NCBI GenBank assembly: GCA_021018995.1
Contig: CM037588.1
Location: 141,977,725-142,041,724 of the forward strand
Origin: Chloranthus sessilifolius
Taxonomy: Eukaryota > Streptophyta > Magnoliopsida > Chloranthales > Chloranthaceae
Length of the DNA: 64,000 nucleotides
Direction of reading: 5' to 3'
Position 1 is the first letter of the stretch, and every line of letters begins with the position of its first letter. Shown in pieces: positions 33,282 through 43,576 of this stretch. The translations under genes were made by a program, and so were the position numbers. Below the pieces are notes generated by a model. It was given only the letters and a program-made list of their open reading frames with translations. It made no database searches and was not told the origin of the DNA.

Positions 33282-33666
33282 TCCCAGATTTTCGTGAATT
33301 TTCGCCGAACTTTGCATCAGACACTGCTTTGGTATTTTGGATATAACTCTCTATCCCGAACTCGGATTGAGGTGATTCTTGATCCGTTGAAAAGCTTATA
33401 AAAAGATCTACAACTTTAGTGTTTTAACAATTTCATAATTCGGCCGTCTTGAATATCTAAATTGAGCTACAAGTCGCACCAAGTTCTCGATGACCCAAAG
33501 TTGCAGTGCTTTAACATTATTTTCAGAATTCTTGGGCTGTTTTCTGCACTTGGCTTGTATTTACCTGAAACACTTCAAATCTAATAATTCTTATCAGATA
33601 GCCTTCATCGGATAGCTAAATATAGGTATTTAGGGGTGAAATATCATCATATTTCACTACTCATCA

Positions 33667-33678
33667 CACCCCAAACCT
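33667..33678 (-). promoter_or_regulatory. Polypurine tract of element E
   Basis: Complement reads aggtttggggtg, abutting the LTR start TGATGAG, the same form as in element A. Confidence 0.85.
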
Positions 33679-34585
33679 ACACTTTGCTAGTCCTCGAGCA
33701 AAGCAAACTAAAGAAAATAATGCCACTTTCGTAGGAAACACGATTGCACTTAGCGTGTGCAACAAGCCTTTAAACTCCTAGGTGATCCCTAGTGGAGGAG
33801 TTGTGTCTCCTGAGGGTTTACAGTGAAGTTACCTACAAACTTCCAAAAATTTCAAACCATCGGCAAAATTGAGTTTTCAAAACATGATTTTTATAACATA
33901 TATATTATTCAAAAATAAAAAAAACATTAATTGTTTCAATATGTGAATCATCAATCTTAAATATTAATGTGAGATCCTGGGTTTAGTCTCCACTGAGATC
34001 CTAAGATTCAACATTCAAAACAGTTCATCGATTTCTAAGTCTTAGCTTGGTATCAGTGTAAAAATTCTAGGCATGAATATCAAAATTATCCACAACATAT
34101 CACATTAAGCTTCATCATCTTAGATACAAGTAATCAGAATATGACATCAGTATTCTCAAAATTAAATTCACATGCATCATCAACTAAAGTTTGAAAACAA
34201 TCGTAAAATAATGTGCATGATGACTTCAAAATAAAAAAATTTCTTTTTTTTTTTTTTTTTTTTTTTGAAAATATAAGTGACGCAAAATAGATAACCATAC
34301 CCCCAAACCTAAAGATTACAATGTCCTCATTGATTGAAATAAGTAGCTCACCCCCAAACCTGTTGAAAAGTACCTCAACACAAAGATCAGGTGCAGAGAA
34401 TATGTGCATCAAATTGGAACATGACCAAAAATTTATTGAAGGGAATATGGTTACACTATTTTAGGGAATTAAAAACAACCTAAACTAAAAAAACTAATAT
34501 GCTAGAAATAAACATAAAAAAATAATAATAATAAAATAAAATAAAATAAAACCTAAATCCTAAACTAAACATGAATCCAACTCTG
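33679..34585 (-). mobile_element. 3' untranslated part of element E
   Basis: No gene. It contains a stretch homologous to the C internal region (tagtggaggag-tgt-gtctcctga at about 33790; cccccaaacct at about 34310 and 34360) and a T26-type homopolymer near 34241-34266. Confidence 0.6.
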
Positions 34586-34948
34586 TTAATCATTGTTAGG
34601 CGAATCCATCCACCTAGGTTCACTTAAATTTATGTTCTTAGGCATAGGGAATAATTTCTCCCAAAGATCAAGGGGAAATTGATGAGACACCGCCGATTGT
34701 ATGGATGGAGGAGGCGAGGCGAAAGTAGGAGATGGAGATGGGGGGGACGGTGACGGAACCACATCAATTATCTCGATATCAGTATCGATGCACAGTGTAG
34801 GAGATTTGGAACGTCTTACCTTCTTTCTAGATGGTTCTCCCCAGGAAGGAAGGATCATCGGATCGAGGTCGATGATTTCAACATTGCTAGGCGCAAAAGG
34901 GACCGTCCGATGAGAGCGGCGCTCCCGCTTTTTAGCAGTTTCCTCCAT
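34586..34948 (-). CDS. 120-aa accessory protein of element E with nuclear and SUMO-interaction-like motifs
   Basis: ATG at 34948 gives a 120-residue frame that is the only coherent one in E. It starts MEETAKKRERRSHR, a basic patch, then VEIIDLDP (about residues 23-30), a second basic patch RKKVRRSKSP, then IEIIDVVPSP (about 58-67) and a Pro/Ser-rich stretch, ending in LWEKLFPMPKNI. The two hydrophobic-acidic motifs match the general SUMO-interaction pattern, and the basic patches could be nuclear signals. No Gag or Pol motif is seen. Upstream on the same strand lie TATA-like text (35034-35043) and the palindrome array. It may be a remnant of a longer accessory protein. Family unknown. Confidence 0.5.
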   Translation of the reverse strand: MEETAKKRERRSHRTVPFAPSNVEIIDLDPMILPSWGEPSRKKVRRSKSPTLCIDTDIEIIDVVPSPSPPSPSPTFASPPPSIQSAVSHQFPLDLWEKLFPMPKNINLSEPRWMDSPNND

Positions 34949-35033
34949 CCTTGATAACCGAGCTCTGGTAAGATAGAATCAGCGGGCCATGAGAAATGTG
35001 TGTAAGAGTTAATGGAAAGTGAACCTAAGGGTG

Positions 35034-35043
35034 AATATAAAGG
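35034..35043 (-). promoter_or_regulatory. Putative promoter of the E accessory ORF
   Basis: Minus strand tttatattca, with ctataattttt close upstream, lies about 90 bp before the ATG at 34948 and about 170 bp after the palindrome array. Confidence 0.4.
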
Positions 35044-35211
35044 GAAAAATTATAGAGTTGGAGTAGGAGTGGAAAGAGGTGTCCCACAAAAAGAAGAAAC
35101 AATAAAAAGTGTGCTTTACACTAAAGGGATCCCAAGGACGAAAAAGTAAAACAATAAAAATAATATAAAAAAAACAAAGAAGAATCCAATAGGATTCTGT
35201 TCCGAAAAGTG

Positions 35212-35310
35212 GGGTCGATTAATCGACCCTGGGAAGTCGATGCATCGACCCTTGGGGGATCGATTAATCGACTATGGGGTCGATTAAAGCAAAAAATTTC
35301 AATCGATTGA
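35212..35310. repeat. Internal palindrome array of element E
   Basis: gggtcgattaatcgaccc (35212-35229, perfect), gtcgatgcatcgac (35236-35249, perfect), atcgattaatcgac (about 35259) and ggtcgatta further on. It is the same motif as in the E LTR, in a mostly non-coding AT-rich context. Confidence 0.88.
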
Positions 35311-35319
35311 CACAAGCGC

Positions 35320-35325
35320 ACAAAA

Positions 35326-35356
<31 letters not shown>

Positions 35357-36870
35357 TTAAATTTAATTTAAATTTTTTTTTTTTAAAATTAAAAATCGAA
35401 TTTAAAATATTAAAAAAAATATATTAAAATTCGAATTTAAAATAAAGATTTTTTTTTTTTTTTTTTTTAAATTCGAATTTTAAAAATAAAAATTAAATTC
35501 GAAAATTAAAATATAAAATTTAAATTTCAAAACCTAAAGACAATCCTACAAAATCCTATAAAATCTTACCTATAAGAGAAAAAGAAGGGAGAGAATAGAA
35601 AGATTCCTACAAAGCCTAAAGCAAGTAGTCCCACAAAAATTAATAACTAGATTTTAGAAAATCCTACAAAATATTTAAAAGAGGAAAATAAGGAAAATAA
35701 ACTCCTAAAAAAAATTTAAAATAAGAAAATCCTAAAAATCTAAACTTCCTAAAAGAACTCCATAAAAACTTACCTAAGAGAGAAAAATACAGGACAAAAT
35801 TTTTAATTTTTTTTTTAAATTAAAATTAAAATTCGAATTTAAATTAAATTTTAAATTTTATTATTATTATTTTTTTAAAATCTGAATTTTAAAAATTAAA
35901 ATTTTAAACCTAATGGCAATCCTACGAAATCTTATCTAAAAGAGAAAAATAAGGGAAAAAATAAAAGATTCTAAAATTTCCTAAAAATTTATACTTCCTA
36001 AAAAGACTCCTACAAAATCTAAAATGAAAAGCCTAAAAATCTCAACTTCCTAAAAGACTCCTAAAAAAAAATACTTACCTAAGAGAGAAAAATAAGGGAA
36101 AGAAGATTCTGCAAAGCAAAAATCCAAAAAATTGATTTTTTTTTTTTTTTTTAATTCGAATTTCAAAAATTAAAATAAAAAAATTAAATTTTAAACCTAA
36201 TGGCAATCCTACAAAATCTTATCTAAAAGAGAAAAATAAGGGAAAGAATAAAAGATTCCTAAATTTTCTAAGGAAGGTATCCTAAAAATTTATACTTCCT
36301 AAAAAGACTCCTACAAAATCTAAAATAAAAAGCCTAAAAATCTCAACTTCCTAAAAGACTCCTAAAAAAAAATACTTATCTAAGAGAGAAAAATAAGGGA
36401 AAGAAGATTCTGCAAAACAAAAATCTAAAAATTGATTTTTTTTTTTTTTAAATTCGAATTTCAAAAATTAAAATTAAAATTTCAAGATTAAAATTAGAAA
36501 TTAAAATTTTAAATCTAAGGGCAATCCTAAGAATCTTATCTAAAAGAGAAAAATAAGGGAAAGAATAAAAGATTCCTAAATTTCCTAAGGAAGGTATCCT
36601 AAATTTATAAACTTCCTAAAAAAAAAATTAATAACTAATTTTAGAAAATCCTAGAATATCTAAAAGAGGAAAATAAGGAAAAAGAATCCTACTAAAATAA
36701 GAAGTCCTAAAAACCTAAACTTCCTAAAAGAGTCCTACAAAAACTTACCTAAGAGAGAAAAATAAGGGAAAGAAGATTATACAAATCAAAAATCTAAATA
36801 TTAGAAATTTTTTTTTTTAATAAATCAAAACACAAAAATTCCTAACCGAATTAATCAAAATTTCGCCGAT
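35320..36870 (-). repeat. AT-rich tandem repeat region of element E
   Basis: About eight degenerate units of roughly 145-200 bp, each with cttacctaagagagaaaaataaggg (near 35565, 35770, 35929, 36072, 36216, 36376, 36535, 36745), oligo-T runs and aaattcgaattt palindromes. No gene seen. This takes the place where gag and pol would be. Confidence 0.8.
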
Positions 36871-36871
36871 C

Positions 36872-36889
36872 TCCCCGGCAACGGCGCCA
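36872..36889 (-). promoter_or_regulatory. Primer-binding site of element E
   Basis: Complement is TGGCGCCGTTGCCGGGGA, the full tRNA-Asp-type site of Athila/Tat elements. Confidence 0.92.
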
Positions 36890-36898
36890 AAAACTTGG

Positions 36899-37544
36899 TG
36901 TATTTTAAGTGTAACCCTTGCAAGTTCACAAGATCTATTGCAGTATGGCAAGAACAAGGGTGTCGAACCCACAGGGAAATCTTGAATTTTAATTAATTCT
37001 TTCAGAGATTTAAAAACATCCCTAAGGAAGTACCAAAGGGTAGATTCAATTTTACCAAAATTTATCATACTTTTCCTAAATGCAGAAAAATAAATTAATC
37101 TAAACAACTAATTACCGATGAATCTAAAATAATAATTAAATGTGATCAAGGAATATGCTATCCCAGATTTGTACCCCTTTTCTATCATTAAAACCCACAG
37201 TTTCATTAAAGCATTATTCACACCATCATTCAGCTATAGAGATGATTCGTAATAAAATATGATCATCAATCCGGCATACCATATCTAAAAACTATGACTC
37301 AGCCTATCATTGCGGTATGAGTCATGTAAGAAGCATAGCGTATCTCATAATGTTTAGATCACAACAGTAAACACATAATCGCTCTGCAGCCTAGATCAGT
37401 CTGTAGGTCCAGATCTAGCGATTATAGCCGTTGATACGCGCAATCAACGGTCATAACAAGCATTCAATATATTTTTAATAACACAAACTTTTAGCAAAAC
37501 GATTCCATGATGACAATAAATCGACTATGATATTAATCATAAAT
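36899..37544 (-). mobile_element. 5' LTR of element E, piece left of F
   Basis: Matches 32009-32650 of the other LTR. It is interrupted by F at taaat (37540-37544) and resumes at 50570. Confidence 0.92.
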
Positions 37545-37984
37545 TGTAATAGCCCGAAAAATCATGCTAAACTATGACCTCGAGATCCGTGCCCAATCGG
37601 TCACAAGTTTGACCAATTAGGAGTTCGATAGTTAGCGTAGAGTGTGATGAGTGAATGAGATGAGATGGTTTATGAAACCATGTCCTGTGTGTTGTGAATC
37701 TGAAGTCACATACACCTATTGAGGTGCATGTGCTCAACACACAAGCTGGGGGGGGATAAAAGGGTTTAATAATCCTAAAATCAATAGTTTGGTTGTTGAG
37801 AGAGAAGTAAAGAAGAGAGAGAGAGGAGTAAAGAGGGTGATTAAGCAAGAAGTTATTGTGGGTGATTGGAAGGGGGATTCAAGTATTAAAGAGGCCGATT
37901 CTGCACAAAGAATCCGTTCAAGCCAAAGCTGGAACCCTAGCCTTCCAACCATTTGATTTGAAATCAATTTGAAATTGATTCAAG

Positions 37985-39576
37985 GTAAATTTTTGTGAAT
38001 AAAATGCATAGATTGTAGAGGTTAGATTGTAGTTGAAAATGGTTTAAATCATAGGAAAATGGTTTAGAAAAATAGAGGAAAAAGTGTGGAAAAAGATGGA
38101 GAAGAATAGCCAAAAGGGGGCTGAATCTGACAATTTCGATTAATCGAAATTGGGTTTCGATTAATCGAAATTGGCCAAGAAGTTGAAAAGTCAGTGGACC
38201 CCGATTTCGATTAATCGAATTGGAGTTCGATTAATCGACTTTGGATTTCGATTAATCGATTTGGGTATCGATTAATCGACTGGGAACCTCCAGTGGACCC
38301 CAGGGGCTGGAGGAAATGACTTGTAGAAAATCGACTAATCGAAATGGGATTTCGATTAATCGATTTCAATTTTCGATTAATCGATTTGGGATCGATTAAT
38401 CAATTTTAGGAACTCGATTACTCGAATTGAGAATCGACTTGGCTGAACAGAGAATTTCGATTAATCGAATTAGGATTCGATTAATCGATTTGAGAATCGA
38501 TTAATCGATATTGACTTTCGATTAATCGATTTTGGAGTTCGATTAATCGACTGAGATAAATTATGTTAACTTTTGAGTTTGACTTTAAGATCCTTGGAGG
38601 GTCTTAGACCTTCTTTATTGCATCCTTAGTGATGTGTTTCACATGTTATGTGGTACCATAGGTGGTACGAGTGAGCTAGTGCACAAGGAGCCACGTGGGA
38701 CCTTGATGCGTTGATCAAACAAAGACTTGAGGTAGGGAACACCTTGAACATGTACTTTATTTTACAAGAGCATGTATGTAGTGATATAGAATTCAATTCA
38801 AATGTTTTATTGCTTAAGAATTGTGAAAAGAGTGTGTGTGTGTGACATCCATAAGAGTAATTATAATGAGCCATCCCCAGGGGATGATAAAGTGAAGAGA
38901 TAAGGGCATCAGGTGTGATGCAAGTAAATGGATACATCCCAGGGATGTATCCAAGATTGAATCATGTTTGATAGGGCCTAACTGATATAAGATAGCACAC
39001 TTACACGGTGAATAACTATATGTAAGGCACCGATATTTTTGTTATTTGAGGTTTGATAGGGTACCCCACCGACGTGGCGGGATATCCACGACTGACACGG
39101 CAGGATATCCGTGACCGATACGGCGGCGAAACCGTAAGCCAGTGCGGAGGCTTATCCGTACATAGTAAGCACACCCCAGGGGTGTTGATTTGAGACAAGT
39201 GAAACCCCGCCACCAATCCCCAGGGGAAAGGGGCTTGGGTACTATATGGTATTCCCAGGGAATACGTTAAAAGTGTCTATATAGATGACGATGAAGGGTA
39301 TCTCATCGGGGCTCGATGCTATATTGCTCGGGGATTACTTAAGTTGAAAGTTTAAGTTTTGCTTTAGGCCTTTTCAGCATCATTCATGAGTAAATAAAAG
39401 CCACGAGTAAACTACCAGTAAAATGTAATACTTTTTAACTGTTTTATCAGTAATTGCATAGACACATCATGCATGTCATATCATGGAATATATGCGAGTA
39501 ATAATTTATATGTTCAACTGTGTTTTGTTCCCTATTGAGCTAGGATGTAGCTCACCCTATAGACTATACGTCGCAG
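37985..39576 (+). other. Likely leader intron in the F LTR
   Basis: Donor attcaag|gtaaat and acceptor ctatacgtcgcag|gtcc. It contains the whole palindrome array and leaves the primer site in the exon. The homologous acceptor context occurs in D. Confidence 0.5.
38137..38555. repeat. TTCGATTAATCGAA array in the F 5' LTR
   Basis: About 16 copies of the palindrome CGATTAATCG with short variable spacers. The 3' LTR has about 17 (48714-49156), one extra unit having been gained or lost. Confidence 0.93.
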
Positions 39577-40038
39577 GTCCACTACTAGCAGCGGCCGAGG
39601 CTTCAGGAGACGCTGACCCCGGTGAGTCGGACCTTGCGGCCGGCGACGAGTTGGAGCCACCTCCTGAGGACTTCTTCTAGAGGACTCCGTTGTGCCACTT
39701 TGAGGGCTTTTTGAGAGAGATTTGTACGGCTTGGTATGTGAAGCCTTGTTTTTTTGTTTAAACCATGTACATATTGAGTTAGGATTATTCTTTTGGGACG
39801 AACCATCCGTGATGATTGCTATCATCGATGGTTCGGATCGGTTCTCCATTCATGCAGAGGCATGAGGGTAGAACTGTCTTTTGGAGAATTACTTAATATA
39901 AATTTAAATTTCGCAGCTCCTTTATTAATTCATTTTATGCTTGATATGCCAATGTTCCGTGCTTAGCTAAGGGGCACGGTCAAGATGATCATGCTAATGG
40001 CACGGGTTTCAGGGTGCCGAAATCCGGGCTGTCACAGT

Positions 40039-40052
40039 TGGTATCAAAGCCA
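40039..40052 (+). promoter_or_regulatory. Primer-binding site of element F
   Basis: TGGTATCAAAGCCA two bases after the LTR end; tRNA-Met type. Confidence 0.9.
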
Positions 40053-40140
40053 TTTTCTTTTAGCAATTCTGACAATCGTCCTTTTGGTCAGAACATAGGG
40101 GCTTCTGCTAACGAAACTTTAGTTTCAAATACAGCCGCAA

Positions 40141-41499
40141 ATGTCATCTAGAGGAAGAGGCCGACCAAGGGGAGGCCAATAGAGGAGTCTACGTAGTGGA
40201 GATGATTACATCTCTCCTACTAATAGAGTGCCTTTAGGAGGTACTGAGGCCCCAGGGGGCAGTAGTAGTAGACAGCATAATGAAGAGGATCAAGATCGGC
40301 AGGATCAAGATCTAAGAGAACAAGAGAGAGTGAGAGAACGACAAGAAGACAGAGAAGAGCGACAAAGGATGATGCACACTATGGAGACTATGGCAGCTGC
40401 CATGGCACAATAAGCCGCATCCTTTGCAGCTCATGCGTCAAGAGAACAGTAGCCACCTACACCACCAGGGACTCACGGCCTGTGCCCTCATCTTTTACAG
40501 AGTTTAGGAGGATGAGACCTCCTTCATTTTCTGGGCAGGCAGACACCATGGCCGCTAAGAACTGGCTGATGGAGATGGAGAAAGTCTTTAGCGTGCTAAC
40601 ATGCACGGAAGATGAGAGTGTGAGATGGGCAGCTTATATGTTGGATGGGGAGGCTGGGCCTTGGTGGAAGTCCGTGACTCTGACTCGAGGCTCAGACCTG
40701 AGTTGCCTTGGACTTGGGAGGAGTTTGTTGAGGAGTTCAACAAACAATATTTTCCGGAAGTGGTGAGGAACCAGCTTGAGATACAATTTTTACAGTTAGT
40801 GCAAGGGAGAATGACAGTGAGAGAATATGGGGTGGAGTTTCTACGACTTGCCCATTTTGCTCCGGATTACGTCGCTACTGAAGTGATGAAGTCCAAGAGG
40901 TTTCAGCAAGGTTTGAAGCCTGAGGTTAGGGGAGGCGTAGCTCCATTTCAGTTAAGGACCTATGAAGAGGTCATGAGTAAAGCACTAGTGGTTGAAGAGG
41001 AGAATACAAATAGATATAGACAGAGAGAGCAGCAGAGAGGAGGAAATGAACAAGGAAGGATGGGGGCCTACGAACCGGTGAACAAAAAGCCGAGGTTCGT
41101 AGCCCAAAATCAGAAACCACAGTTCCAAGGGGGTTTCGGAAGACCGGTGCAACAACAACACCAACAAAAGTTTCCATTACTTGCGTCAGGGAGACCTTTT
41201 CGCTATGAGAGCCCTGCCATGTTCATCGCCACTATCACACGTGGTTCTCGTCTTTTTTCTTCGCACCTCGGAGACTTGCGTAAGTGTGGCAAGCCTCATA
41301 GGATGGATTGTAGATTGGGAACTAGGGGCTGTTTCGATGTGGCAAGGTGGGCCACTTGATCAAGGATTACCCAGACGGATAAGAGAAAGACGGTTTGATT
41401 CTGGCATACCACCCATTCAAGCAAGGAAGCCGATCGTCCAGGGGAGAGCCTATGCAGTCACTGCTCAGGAAGCAGGGAACGTGCATGACGTCATCCAAG
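40141..41499 (+). pseudogene. gag: gag of element F, degenerate
   Basis: ATG at 40141 gives MSSRGRGRPRGGQ, then a TAG. The Arg/Glu/Gln-rich coil (REQERVRERQEDREERQRM) follows at 40228-40413. The capsid part is split between two frames: RRMRPPSFSGQADTMAAKNWLMEMEKVF, then PWTWEEFVEEFNKQYFPEVVRNQLEIQFLQL and RFQQGLKPEVR. The zinc knuckle is broken by a shift after GCF near 41330-41345. The last exon part reads RAYAVTAQEAGNVHDVIQ, a canonical Tekay end of Gag before protease. Two stops and at least two shifts prevent a full product. Confidence 0.9.
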
Positions 41500-41674
41500 G
41501 TGAGACTCGTTAAAAAAAAAAATTAAAGAAAATTTTCCATTTCATTAGAATTTTAGATAGAGAAGGAGCATGCATTAGGAATTGTATAGATTCTTTCTCA
41601 ATACAAAAAGCTGTATGTGAATTAAGAGTGTAAATTGATGTGTAAATTATTGTATGTATGTATGTATGTTATAG
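41500..41674 (+). other. Putative gag-protease intron of element F
   Basis: catccaag|gtgaga ... tgttatag|gtactt, 175 bp, T-rich 3' part. Splicing joins VIQ to G in phase 1 and continues TLNIYEKG into protease. Retention ends four codons later at TAA (about 41511), giving Gag alone. It is at the same codon as the D intron, though the lengths and sequences differ. Confidence 0.78.
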
Positions 41675-42000
41675 GTACTTTAAATATATATGAAAAAGGA
41701 TGCTTCGGTGGATATGACGCTCGAGTGTTGATAGACCCAGGGTCTATCCACTCATTCGTCACTCCACGTTTCGCCAAGAAGATGAAGATTGTTCCAGAGA
41801 CGTTGGATTTTGTCCTATCTGTGTCTATTCCGACTGGAGAGTTAGTAGACACGGAGTTAGCTTGCAAATCCATCATTGTAGCAGTTCGAGACTTAGAGGT
41901 GCATGAATTGGAAGCAAAGTTGATACTGTTAGACATGCAGGGGTTTGATGTGATCCTTGGCATGGACTGGTTGGCGACATTGTGCAAACCGATTGCAAGA
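41675..42000 (+). pseudogene. pro: Protease of element F
   Basis: Exon 2 reads GCFGGYDARVLIDPGSIHSFVTPRFAKKMKIVPETLDF and ends [22 protein letters not shown] is an accepted active-site variant in plant chromoviruses. About 100 residues, typical length. The frame then ends at 42009; a +1 frame (41957-43576) carries on as the link to RT, so one frameshift near 41980-42010 separates protease and RT. Confidence 0.88.
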
Positions 42001-43576
42001 ACAAGATAGTCATTTCGGACCCAAAACAAGAAGATCATTTCGGTTTCAAGGAGTGAGGTCGTCATCGTACCCGATCTCAGCAGTAAGGGCCGAGAAAATG
42101 ATCAGAAAGGGTTGCAGTGGATACTTAGCTTTCTTAAAGGAGGACAAGGAAGAAAAGAACGTCATTTCTGAGATAGCAGTTGTTCGAGACTTCGCCGACG
42201 TGTTTCCAGAAGAATTGCCTGGATTACCTCCAGAGAGAGAAGTAGAATTTGCCATTGACTTAGCACCAGGAACGGAGCCTATTTCGAAAGCACCTTATAG
42301 AATGGCTCCTGCTGAGTTAAAGGAGTTGAAGGAACAACTACAAGAACTTATGGACAAGGGGTTTGTTAGACCGAGCGTGTCTCCATGGGGAGCACCGGTT
42401 TTGTTTGTCAAGAAGAAAGATGGGTCAATGCGACTATGCATTGACTATCGACAATTGAACAAACTCACTGTGAAGAACCGTTACCCTTTGCCTAGAATCG
42501 ACGATCTATTCGACCAACTGCAAGGAGCAAGGTATTTTTCCAAGATCGACCTGAGATCTGGGTATCATCAGTTGCGAGTCAAGGCTGAGGACATTCAGAA
42601 GACAGCTTTCCGGACACGGTATGGACACTATGAATTCCTTGTGATGCCGTTTGGATTGACGAATGCTCCGGCGTCGTTTATGGATCTGATGAACCGAGTG
42701 TTTAAACCACACTTGGACTCCTGCGTCGTAGTGTTTGTTGATGATATATTGATATACTCCAAATCCAAGACGGAACACGAAGAACATTTGAGGATTGCTC
42801 TACAGACGCTACGTGAACACCAATTGTACGCCAAACTCAGCAAGTGTGAGTTTTGGTTGGAAGAAGTTAGCTTTTTGGGACATGTTGTCTCAAAACATGG
42901 TGTCACTGTAGATCCAGCGAAGATAGAAGCAGTGGTTAAATGGGAGCAACCAAAGACAGTGACCGATGTCCGAAGTTTTCTGGGTTTAGCAGGCTATTAT
43001 CGACGTTTCGTCGAGGGGTTTTCAAAGATATCGGGACCTCTCACAAAGCTGACACGAAAAGATTCAAGGTTTGAGTGGAGTGAGGCATGCGAGAAGAGTT
43101 TTCAAGAACTCAAAACGAGACTCACTTCGGCTCCAGTGCTAGCGATTCCTTCAGGCAGTGGAGGATGCGCCGTGTACAGCGACGCGTCATACAATGGCCT
43201 TGGTTGTATACTCAACCAACACAAGAAGGTGATAGCTTACGGATCAAGACAACTAAAAGAACACGAGAAAAATTACCCGACTCATGACTTGGAACTAGCA
43301 GCAGTCATTTTTGCGCTGAAGATTTGGAGACATTACTTGTATGGTGAGACTTTTGAAATTTTCACCGATCATAAGAGCCTCCGATACCTGTTTACACAGA
43401 AAGAGCTCAACATGAGACAACGCAGGTGGATGGAATTCCTCAAGGATTACGATTGCTCCATACAATACCATCCAGGCAAGGCGAATGTAGTAGCCGACGC
43501 ATTGAGTCGGAAATTTCAAAGGTTTGATTTTGGGTATGCACCGATGGAAATTATTGGAAGACCTGACATTCTATGA
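41957..43576 (+). CDS. RT: Reverse transcriptase-RNase H of element F
   Basis: One 539-codon frame. It has a linker [24 protein letters not shown], then RT with [73 protein letters not shown] and [13 protein letters not shown] (catalytic FVDD). The connection is [33 protein letters not shown]. RNase H has [47 protein letters not shown] and VADALSRK, so the acidic residues Asp, Glu and Asp are present. It is the most intact enzyme of the window and could fold. It is separated from integrase by a frameshift near 43530. It belongs to the Tekay (Del) clade by overall wording. Confidence 0.93.
   Translation: MAWTGWRHCANRLQEQDSHFGPKTRRSFRFQGVRSSSYPISAVRAEKMIRKGCSGYLAFLKEDKEEKNVISEIAVVRDFADVFPEELPGLPPEREVEFAIDLAPGTEPISKAPYRMAPAELKELKEQLQELMDKGFVRPSVSPWGAPVLFVKKKDGSMRLCIDYRQLNKLTVKNRYPLPRIDDLFDQLQGARYFSKIDLRSGYHQLRVKAEDIQKTAFRTRYGHYEFLVMPFGLTNAPASFMDLMNRVFKPHLDSCVVVFVDDILIYSKSKTEHEEHLRIALQTLREHQLYAKLSKCEFWLEEVSFLGHVVSKHGVTVDPAKIEAVVKWEQPKTVTDVRSFLGLAGYYRRFVEGFSKISGPLTKLTRKDSRFEWSEACEKSFQELKTRLTSAPVLAIPSGSGGCAVYSDASYNGLGCILNQHKKVIAYGSRQLKEHEKNYPTHDLELAAVIFALKIWRHYLYGETFEIFTDHKSLRYLFTQKELNMRQRRWMEFLKDYDCSIQYHPGKANVVADALSRKFQRFDFGYAPMEIIGRPDIL

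Larger units (their letters stand above)
32009..33666 (-). mobile_element. 3' LTR of element E
   Basis: Reads TGATGAGTAGTGAAATATGA at its start (33666) and ends near attttaaatg at 32009. Contains the palindromes at 33243-33281, a TATA-like box at 33189-33198 and the tatctctaatt minisatellite at 32985-33165. Confidence 0.9.
37545..40036 (+). mobile_element. 5' LTR of element F
   Basis: Starts TGTAATAGCCCG and ends CGGGCTGTCACA. TATA-like gataaaagg at 37755-37763, leader exon, donor at 37985, palindrome array at 38137-38555, acceptor at 39576. 2,492 bp, about 50 bp longer than the 3' LTR. Confidence 0.95.

Noticed and set aside
41748..41756. Protease DPG in F as a dead active site
   Set aside because: DPG is a common variant in plant chromovirus proteases; only the DPD of D looks impaired.
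42506..42906. Minus-strand frames of about 90 aa opposite RT of F, and their mirror at 63319-63630
   Set aside because: They are antisense shadows of the conserved RT coding sequence.
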